The notes below the pieces were generated by a model, which was not told where the DNA came from, ran no database searches, and worked only from the letters and a program-made list of their open reading frames with translations. Shown piece by piece: positions 53,011-61,200 of a stretch of 64,000 bases of DNA (position 1 is the first letter of the stretch; the number at the start of each line of letters is the position of its first letter). Source of the stretch: Blastocatellia bacterium. Lineage in GTDB: Bacteria > Acidobacteriota > Blastocatellia > Chloracidobacteriales > Chloracidobacteriaceae. Both the position numbers and the translations under genes were made by a program. The DNA lies in NCBI GenBank assembly GCA_019695185.1, contig JAIBAN010000015.1, positions 1-64,000 on the forward strand, given 5' to 3'.

Positions 53011-55872
53011 CTACAGTTCTTTCCATTCCCCGGAAAGAATAAAACCAGCCCAGTAAAAGGGATGGTTGCGGTTGGGGTTTTTCAACAACTCCAGCCGCAC
53101 CTGCCGCAGAGCCGCACTCCGGCTGGCACCACTGCGCAACCGTTTGTAAAATCCAACCATAAGGTCTTTGGTGCCCTGGTCGGAAACCGGCCAGAGGCTC
53201 ATCATTTGGGTTTCGCTCCCCGCCAAAACCAGAGCTCGCCGCAGGCCATAAACACCATCCCCGTTGACCGCCTTACCCAGTCCGGTGTCGCAGGCGGAAA
53301 GCACCACCAGTCTCGTCCCGGACAATTTGAGCCCAATGGCTTCATAAGCGGTCAGCACTGATTGCTCGTTGGCATGGTTGGCTCCGGCGAAGAAAAGCCA
53401 GGAACGAAACAGCGGGTTGGCTTTGCGGAGTTGTTCCAGGTTGGGGGCCAAGTCAGTTTCCCGGTCCAGCCGGGTCAAATTGCGTTGGCTGATGTCGGCC
53501 ACTACTGGCCCCATGTCGGCCAAAAACTGCCCATGCGTGGCGATATGTAAGAGAAAAGGGTTCTGTGCCGCCAACAAGGCCTGTTTCGTAGCTTGCCCTT
53601 TGGTCAAAATGGTGGGATTGGGAAACATTTTTCCTATGGAAGCAGCCTCTTCGGCAGTGCCAGCCAATCGTTCGAGAGGGGCAAAGGAAACCCCTCCAAT
53701 TTGTGGACCCGGCCCCTGGGAATAATCCGGGTCAGCCACCACCAGAGTGGTCCCAACCTCCGTTTTTGCCAGTTGGAAGCGAAGCAGGTCCCGCCCGCTG
53801 GTCAGATAGGAAATTTCATAATGATTGACTGCATAGAGTCCTTTTTCATCAACCAGGGCGTCATAAGGAATCAGGTTTAACACGCCGTCCGGGGAAATCA
53901 GAAGCCGGGTGGTTCCACCCAACAGTTTCCGAACCGGTTGGAAAATCAGGCTGTCCAGTTTGCGGCCAGCCGTTTGTAGGGCTCCCTTGGGATTCGCCTT
54001 TCCCTCCCGCAGATGATTCCGCCAAGCACCAACCGCCGGTTCAATGATGGACAGGGGGCCTAAATCCAACCCCCTTGGTTCTCCTGTTTTTTTCAGGACA
54101 TACACAGCCAGTCGGGCCTCACCAAACACCTGTTTCAGCGGGTCAAAAGGACGATAGGTCGCATATTCGACCAGAGCGCTTTGTTCAGGTAACGCCGATT
54201 GAAGCGCTTCAAGCGTGATGGCGGTCCGTTCCAGACGGGTTTCCAGCCCTTTTCGGCTGAGTTGGCCTTCAAGCTGTTCGACTGCTTCCTCAAGGGATTT
54301 AATGTCTTCCTGGTAGCGGGAGGCACCCTGTTTGCCGGGTTCCTTGAGCAGGAGCGCGGCCAGTTGAGACCGCGTCCGGCTGAGTTCATCCAGCAAGGCC
54401 CCATCAGCAGGATTGGAATTTTGCCTGACTTTGTGCAAAACATCGGCCATGGCATCCAGACTGCGGCCTTTGGTGTTCAAAATCATGGTCAAAGCCAACC
54501 GGGCGGCCTCTGGTTGGTTTTTGGCAGTGCGGGTATGAAAGGAAATGGTTTGGTTTTTAATTGGATCAATTTTGGCCTGATATTTCAGTTTCTGGTTTTC
54601 GGAACCCACTGACAGGTTGCGAACCAAATCCTGTTCCAAAATCTGGTTGCTCCGTCCAAGTTGTTCAACTGCCTCCTGATAGTTTCCCTGACCCCAGGAA
54701 AGAAGCGCCAGATAATTCAAGACTGAGGCGGTTTGCGGGTGATTTGGTCCAAAGGTTTTCAACCGGATTGCCAGGGCTCTTTCCAATAACTGGCGGGCTT
54801 CCGCCAGGTTTCCGGAATGAACGCGGTTTTCCGCCAACTTGACCAGACAGCGGGCAACGGTTGGATGGTCACCATTCCAGGTCTTTTCGGCAATTGATTG
54901 GGCACGTTGGAGGAGGGCTGCCGCTGGTTCGAATTCCTCTCGCTTGGAATGCAGGTCAGCAAAACTGAGCAGCGGAACAATCAGGTTTTGGTGTTCTTTC
55001 CCGTAGGTTTTTTCCAAAATGGCCAAAGCCTTGTTGAGCAACTCCGCTGCTTTGCCAGATTCCCCTTGGAGTAAGAATACAGAACCTAAATTCAAATAGC
55101 TTTTGGCGGTTTGCGGATGGTCGGGGCCGTAGGTTTGGTTCCGCAATGCAAAAGCCTGCTCATGAAATGCCAGGGCTTGAGCCAGATCACCTCTTTGGCG
55201 CAGGGTCAGCCCCAGGTTGTCACAGGTGGTGGCCCGATTTTGCAGGATTTGCTGGTTGTTGGGGACCGTTTCATACAGGGAGAGCCCCTGCCGATACTCA
55301 GCCTCAGCTTTGATATGGTCGGATATTTCATTATAGACCCCACCCAAATTGTTGTGCAGCAAGCCCAAATCAATATTCTTTTTAGGATCGGTGCTTTTTT
55401 CCCAGATGGGCAGCGCCCGGAGGTAGCAGGTTTCGGCAGCAGCGTAAACCCCAATCTGGGTGTAAAAAAGTCCCAGGTTGAGCAGGGTCCGGCCAACGTC
55501 CGGATGAGTTGGCCCCAGCGCTTTTTCCTGTATGGCCAAAGCCCGGTTGAGGTAGCTTTCAACCTTTTTGAAATCCCCGTTAGCCCGGTGCAAAACTCCC
55601 AAATCATTTAAAGTCGCGGCAGTTTCGTAATGTTCTGCGCCGTAGAATTTTTCTTTAAGAGCCAGGATTTTTTCAAAGTAGGGGATCGCCTCACTGTGTT
55701 TTCCCGCTACATAGAACTTGCCGCCCTGGTCGAACAATTCCTTGATTTCTTTGGCAACAGGGTTTTCCGCTTCATTTTGGGTCGGGCTTGGGGTTTGTCC
55801 CGTAACCGGGTATGAAGCAGCCCCCAACCAGACCGCCAGACCAACTGCCAAAAAACGGTTGCAGAAACTCAT
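53011..55872 (-). CDS. Exported TPR-CHAT domain protein
   Basis: A 953-residue protein. ATG 55872 follows AAGGAG and opens a signal peptide (FCNRFLAVGLAVWLGAASYPVTGQ). Residues about 40-410 are kinesin-light-chain-like TPRs with the 42-residue period (GAEHYETAATLNDLGVLHRANGDFKKVESYLNRALAIQEKALGPTHPDV). A helical linker precedes a CHAT domain with His780 (HIATHGQF) and Cys861 (LSACDTGLG), so a caspase-like dyad is intact. The domain order matches the protein at 28066-31458, but the TPR class differs and the PPC-like domain is missing. It is probably a processed periplasmic protease or sensor; the target is unknown. The DUF1223 gene follows on the same strand. Confidence 0.93.
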   Translation of the reverse strand: MSFCNRFLAVGLAVWLGAASYPVTGQTPSPTQNEAENPVAKEIKELFDQGGKFYVAGKHSEAIPYFEKILALKEKFYGAEHYETAATLNDLGVLHRANGDFKKVESYLNRALAIQEKALGPTHPDVGRTLLNLGLFYTQIGVYAAAETCYLRALPIWEKSTDPKKNIDLGLLHNNLGGVYNEISDHIKAEAEYRQGLSLYETVPNNQQILQNRATTCDNLGLTLRQRGDLAQALAFHEQAFALRNQTYGPDHPQTAKSYLNLGSVFLLQGESGKAAELLNKALAILEKTYGKEHQNLIVPLLSFADLHSKREEFEPAAALLQRAQSIAEKTWNGDHPTVARCLVKLAENRVHSGNLAEARQLLERALAIRLKTFGPNHPQTASVLNYLALLSWGQGNYQEAVEQLGRSNQILEQDLVRNLSVGSENQKLKYQAKIDPIKNQTISFHTRTAKNQPEAARLALTMILNTKGRSLDAMADVLHKVRQNSNPADGALLDELSRTRSQLAALLLKEPGKQGASRYQEDIKSLEEAVEQLEGQLSRKGLETRLERTAITLEALQSALPEQSALVEYATYRPFDPLKQVFGEARLAVYVLKKTGEPRGLDLGPLSIIEPAVGAWRNHLREGKANPKGALQTAGRKLDSLIFQPVRKLLGGTTRLLISPDGVLNLIPYDALVDEKGLYAVNHYEISYLTSGRDLLRFQLAKTEVGTTLVVADPDYSQGPGPQIGGVSFAPLERLAGTAEEAASIGKMFPNPTILTKGQATKQALLAAQNPFLLHIATHGQFLADMGPVVADISQRNLTRLDRETDLAPNLEQLRKANPLFRSWLFFAGANHANEQSVLTAYEAIGLKLSGTRLVVLSACDTGLGKAVNGDGVYGLRRALVLAGSETQMMSLWPVSDQGTKDLMVGFYKRLRSGASRSAALRQVRLELLKNPNRNHPFYWAGFILSGEWKEL

Positions 55873-56241
55873 AGTGCTCCTTCGCATAAATCAACCATCC
55901 CCACGAAAAACAATGTCCGACTCGCGTCCTGGTCTTTGCTTACCTGTCAGTTCGGGAATGACTGCCGTCCCCCCAGACAAGGTTGGGCGGAATTGTAAGG
56001 AAGGAAAGAAAACAATGCCACCCGGAGAACCAAACTGGCCGTGGCACCACCTGTAAGGTAGCTGCAAACCAAAAGAAGATCAGCCAAACCCAACCCCTTT
56101 GGCCAATTATCTCAAAAAAACCGATTTCCGATTCTGCTGGAGCCTGGACCCATGAAAAACCACTATTCACACAGCCCGCACTTTCGGTAATGTAGCAGTC
56201 CACGTACCTCATTCCGAATCTCCTCAAGGAGCCGTCAACCA
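55873..56241. other. 369-bp divergent spacer, no gene seen
   Basis: This lies between the CHAT gene (-) and the acyl-CoA dehydrogenase gene (+). The AAGGAG of the latter lies at its right end. No repeat or clear promoter hexamers are seen. Confidence 0.4.
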
Positions 56242-57939
56242 ATGCTACTTTTCAATCCAAAACAGCACCAGCGTTCCTATGCCGATGAACGTTCCCGCAC
56301 CATTATGCAGAAAACCATCGAGTTTTTTGAATCCAAAGGGAAAAAAAGACTCAAAGCGGATGACTTCAATCGGGTGTGGTATGCGGATTTCCTTCAGTTC
56401 ATTAAACGCGAAGGGATTTTTGCCACGCTTCTGACACCGCCTGCTTACGGCGGCGAGGATGCCCGCTGGGATACCTGGCGCAATTGTGAGTTCAACGAAA
56501 TTTTGGGGTTTTACGGACTCTGTTACTGGTATACCTGGCAGGTTTCCATCCTGGGGTTGGGACCCATCTGGATGAGCGACAATGAAGCGGTCAAACACAA
56601 AACCGCCGGTTTGCTGAAGGAAGGGGGAATTTTTGCTTTTGGCCTTTCTGAAAAAGAGCATGGGGCGGATATTTACTCAACTGATATGGAATTGGCTCCC
56701 AAGGGTGACGGCACTTTTCTGGCGCGAGGAGACAAATACTACATTGGCAATGGAAACGCGGCAGCGCTGATTTCAACTTTTGGCAAGCGAACCGATACGG
56801 GTGACTATGTTTTTTTCGCCGTCAGTTCAAAGCATGAATCTTTTGCCTGTGTGCAGAATGTGACCGCCAGCCAGTCGTATGTTTCGGAATTCATTCTGCA
56901 CGAGTACCCCTTGACCGAGGCCGACATTTTATCCCAGGGACAGGCTGCCTGGGACGCTGCTCTCAACACGGTCAACGTCGGGAAATACAATCTGGGCTGG
57001 GCCTCCATCGGCATTTGTACCCATGCCTTTTATGAAGCCATCAACCACGCCGCCAACCGTCGCCTGTACAACATGTATGTGACCGATTTTCCGCATGTCA
57101 AACAGATGTTCACCGAAGCCTATTGCCGGTTGGTGGCGATGAAACTGTTTGCTTTGCGGGCGGCTGATTACATGCGCACGGCTTCGCCGGAAGACCGGCG
57201 CTATCTGCTCTATAATCCAATTGTCAAAATGAAGGTCACCACCCAGGGCGAAGAGGTGGTCAACCTGCTGTGGGACGTGATTGCCGCCAAAGGGTTTGAG
57301 AAAGACACCTACTTTGAGATGGCGGCCCGTGACATTCGCGCTTTGCCAAAACTGGAAGGCACCGTCCATGTCAACATTGCCCTGATTCTGAAATTCATGC
57401 CGTCCTATTTTGGTGAACCGGCGGATTTGCCCACCATCCCCCAATGTAGTGACCCGGTACATGATGAATTTCTTTTCCGCCAGGGACCGGCCAAAAACCT
57501 CCATCATATTCGGTTTCACGACCACAAACCCGTGTTTGACCGGTATGACATTCCCAACCTCAAACTTTTCAAAGAGCAAATCAAGGCATTCAAGGTCCTG
57601 CTTTTCAAAGCGCCGCCCAGCCCGGCCCAAACCAAGGATTTGGACTTCATTCTGACCTTGGGCGAGCTTTTTACCATCATCGTCTATAGCCAACTGATGC
57701 TGGAAAACGTGGAGACCTACGGGATTGAACCGGAACTGGTGGACCAGATGTTTGATTGTTTTGTGCGGGATTTCTCGAAGTTTGCTTTGCAACTGCACAG
57801 CAAACCGAGCAGTACCGAAGAACAGATGGAACTGTGCCTCAAAATGATCCGCAAGCCGGTAGTGGACGAGGCCCGTTACCAGAAAATCTGGCAGGAACAC
57901 GTGTATGCCTTGAAAGGCGTTTACCAGATGAATGACTGA
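56242..57939 (+). CDS. Acyl-CoA dehydrogenase family protein
   Basis: A 565-residue flavoprotein. It begins with the N-terminal helical domain (ERSRTIMQKTIEFFESKGKKRLKADDFNRVWYADFLQFIKREGIFATLLTPPAYGG). The FAD/acyl-binding middle domain has FAFGLSEKEHGADIYSTDMELAP and KYYIGNGNAAALISTFGKR. The C-terminal helical domain follows (YNLGWASIGICTHAFYEAINHAANRRLYNMYVTDFPHVKQMFTEAYCRLVAMKL), with VKMKVTTQGEEVVNLLWDVIAAKGFEKD. The length exceeds classic 380-residue dehydrogenases and fits a longer subfamily with a C-terminal extension. It oxidises the alpha-beta bond of an acyl-CoA, passing electrons to ETF; chain length cannot be told. AAGGAG lies 10 bases before the ATG. Confidence 0.9.
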   Translation: MLLFNPKQHQRSYADERSRTIMQKTIEFFESKGKKRLKADDFNRVWYADFLQFIKREGIFATLLTPPAYGGEDARWDTWRNCEFNEILGFYGLCYWYTWQVSILGLGPIWMSDNEAVKHKTAGLLKEGGIFAFGLSEKEHGADIYSTDMELAPKGDGTFLARGDKYYIGNGNAAALISTFGKRTDTGDYVFFAVSSKHESFACVQNVTASQSYVSEFILHEYPLTEADILSQGQAAWDAALNTVNVGKYNLGWASIGICTHAFYEAINHAANRRLYNMYVTDFPHVKQMFTEAYCRLVAMKLFALRAADYMRTASPEDRRYLLYNPIVKMKVTTQGEEVVNLLWDVIAAKGFEKDTYFEMAARDIRALPKLEGTVHVNIALILKFMPSYFGEPADLPTIPQCSDPVHDEFLFRQGPAKNLHHIRFHDHKPVFDRYDIPNLKLFKEQIKAFKVLLFKAPPSPAQTKDLDFILTLGELFTIIVYSQLMLENVETYGIEPELVDQMFDCFVRDFSKFALQLHSKPSSTEEQMELCLKMIRKPVVDEARYQKIWQEHVYALKGVYQMND

Positions 57940-58125
57940 CTTTTGAAAGTCCATTGGTACATCACACCAGGGTATGGCTCCAGGTTCCAGGCTTTCCGAG
58001 TGCGACCATTGGTGGGGAAAGGCGGTGGTTTCGGTAATCCGAAGGGCCGCCTTTGAGGCCAATGCCCGGTTGTTCCTCAGCCCAATGACAGTGTTGACCT
58101 CGGTGCGCTCGCAGGCAAAAGGAAT

Positions 58126-58154
58126 GTGGGGCACTCCCACCGGGAATGCCCCAC
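58126..58154. terminator. Hairpin in convergent gap
   Basis: GTGGGGCA (58126-58133) pairs with TGCCCCAC (58147-58154), with an inner TCCC/GGGA stem. It lies between the acyl-CoA dehydrogenase stop (57939) and the giant propeller gene stop (58202). There is no good U-tract; terminator-like by place and strength. Confidence 0.5.
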
Positions 58155-58201
58155 TCGGTTCAAAAGGGAATCGGATGCGAACGTTTGGGCTCAATCACCT
58201 T

Positions 58202-61200
58202 TTATGGGGTGAGCCATTTGAGGAAAATGTCGGCACTTCCCTGACGGGTATCGGTCCAGACCACCACAACGGTTCCATTGGCCAGCACTCCGAAACCGGT
58301 GCGGGTGCCGAGGTTGGTATTGAAATCCCGGAAGGGGTTGGTCACCGAGGCATTTGCCGGAAGCGTCGAGACCGGGGTTTCGGCAACCGTCACCCCCCGG
58401 TCAGTTGATTTTGCCAGCCGGACCAGCACGGTTTGGTCGGTGATGTCGTGGCGGGTGTCATAAAAGGTAACGAACAGATTTCCTTTCAGGTCAAACTCGG
58501 CGGCAGGGTGAAACTGGTCGCCGTTGGTGCCGTTGGTCAGAGGGTGGGGCTGGCTCCAGGTGCGGCCCCCGTCGGAGGTTGTAGTCATAAAAATATCCAA
58601 CCCGTTGCCAATTCCGGTAAACACCGCCGTCAGGCTGTCGGGTTGTTTCACGTCCGGCAGCAGAGTCAGATTTGGGGTCACAAGGGCTTCGGGCATGGCG
58701 GCGGTATAGAGCCCGGCTCCCAGCCCGGTAATGGCAATTGGGGTAGGGGTTGCGAAACTCACCCCGTCCCGGCTGGAGCTGACCAGCAGCGTGCCATCTT
58801 CACTTGATTTCTCAGCATTCCATTGATTCCAGCCGACCAACAGGCTGCCGTCCGAGGTGGCTGCAATGGCAGGGTGGCCAACCGCTCCGGTGGCAATCGT
58901 GACGGGTTGGCGGAGACTGCCGAGGGTGGCGGTCACCGGACGGTATTCAATTGTGTTGGTTTCAGTGAAGGAATTCCTGGTTTCCCATACCGCCACGACC
59001 TGTCCCGCCGGAGTGACGGCCAACGCCGGGCGGCTGAAGAACCTGAAATCGGTGGCGCTCGCACTGGCCAGCGCGGTGGGTACCGTGAAGGTCAGTCGGT
59101 CACTCAGGCGGGCGACGAGCACCGCATTGGCGGAATCCTCCAGGTTGCCCGCAATGTAGGCCACATACAGTTCGCCCTTGGAAAAGACCAGACTTGGGGA
59201 TTGGGCACTGTCATAGGTTTGCCCCCCCAGGTTTTTGAGTGGCGTCAGGGTACGCCACGAAAGGCCGCCGTCCTGCGACAGTTTCACCAGCACCGTTTGG
59301 CTCAGATAATCAGTCGCCGCCACGGCAATGAGGCGCGGGTTGGCAGGGTCCACGGCCACGACCGGACTGGTCTGCACACCAATTCCGCTTATGAGTGCCG
59401 TGCTGCCGTCGCTGGCAGTCTGGTGGTCCTCGACCGCCTGGAACTGAATCCCGGATTTCCCGGTGCCAAACTGCTGGTTGACGGTAAATTCATAATGCCC
59501 CATCCGTCCCCCCTGGGGTGAGGCGGTCGTCACGGCATAGAGGTCCACGAAAAGCTGGAAGGGTTGCCGCCCTCCTCCGATACCGACGCCGAAATTCACG
59601 GGGAAGGACCCGCCTGGGGCGAGCGACCCAATCGGGACGGTTTGGGTATCCCCCACGACACCTGCGCCGTTGTTGGCGGAGCGCAACCGGTAGGGCTGAC
59701 CGGGAAAGAGGTCCGTTCCGACTTTGTTAAGCTGGGTGACGCGGAAAAATGCGCCCACCAGGGGGGCGGTACCGGTGTTGGTGAGGGTCGTGCCAATTGT
59801 GAAGGTGCCGACATAACCGGGGACCGGTTGCATATCAAAGTTTCTGGAAGTGACGCTCAAACTGGCGACCGCATTGGTATTGACCGAGACTATGGTGGAA
59901 GCCGAACCCGAGCAACCGCCGCTGGTGACCGTCACCCGATAGAGCCCGGAATGGATGCGTTGCACATTGGGAATGGTCGGGTTTTGCAGTACGGAGGTAA
60001 ATCCGTTCGGACCAACCCAACTGTAGGTCGCGCCGCCGGGCCCGGTGGCGGTCAGTTGGAGTAGATTCCCTAGATTGAGGGGGCCGTTGTTGGAAGCCGT
60101 GGCGGTGACGGCGCACACCGTCGCCACAAACACATCGTTCAAACCATTCCAGTCATTCGGAATCAGGTTGTTGCCAGCACTCCGAAACGCGACTCTGGTC
60201 CCGTTCGGGCTGATGGCCGGCGTATCTGAACTCCCGTTGCCTGAGGTGGTGGCAACGGTGGCATTCCGGCTGACCAGCGAGGTCGTCCCAGCCCCCAGGT
60301 CACGCAGAAAGACATCCGTGCCGGTCCCGTTTCCGTCGGAAAAGCCGGTCACGAGGTCCGTGGCCCGGCTCAGAAACGCGACTTTGATGCCGTCCGCGCT
60401 GATGACCGGCGTATCTGAAGTGTTATTCCCGGAGGTGGTGGCCACGGTGGCATTCCGGCTGACAAGGGTCGTTGTCCCCGCCGTCAGGTCGCGCAGGAAG
60501 ACATCCGTGCCGCCGTTCCCGTCAGTAAAGCCGGTTACGAGGTCCGTGGCAAAGCTGACAAACACGACCCTGGTGCCATCCGAACTGAGAGCCGGCGCAC
60601 TTGAAGTGTTATTCGCGGAGGTGGTGGCCACGGTGGCATTTCGGGTGATGAGGGTGGTCGTCCCTGCGGTCAGGTCAAACAGGAAGATATCCGGAAAGCC
60701 GCCGCCGTTCCCGTCGGTAAATCCGGTTACGAGGTCCGTGGCAAAGCTCCGAAACGCGATTTTGGTCCCGTCCGCGCTGAGGACTGTCGTATCTGAAAGG
60801 CTATTGGCCGAGGTGGTGGCCACTGTGGCGGTACGACTGATGAGGGTCGTCGTCCCCGCCGTCAGGTCGCGCAGGAAGACATCCGTGTTGGTGCCGTTTC
60901 CGTCGATAAATCCGGTGACGAGGTTTGTGGCTCTGCTCCGAAATGCAATTTTGGTCCCGTCGGCGTTGATGACCGGCGAATCCGAGGCGTTATTTCCCGA
61001 AGTGGTGGCCACCGTGGCGGTGCGGCTCAGGAGCGTGGTCGTCCCCGCCGTCAGGTCGCGCAGAAAGATATCGATACTGGCACCGTTTCCGTCGGTAAAT
61101 CCGGTCACGAGGTTCGTGGCCGAGCTTTGAAAGGCGACTTTGGTCCCGTCCGCGCTGATGACCGGCGAATCCGAGCTGTTGTTGCCCGAGGTCGTGGCCA

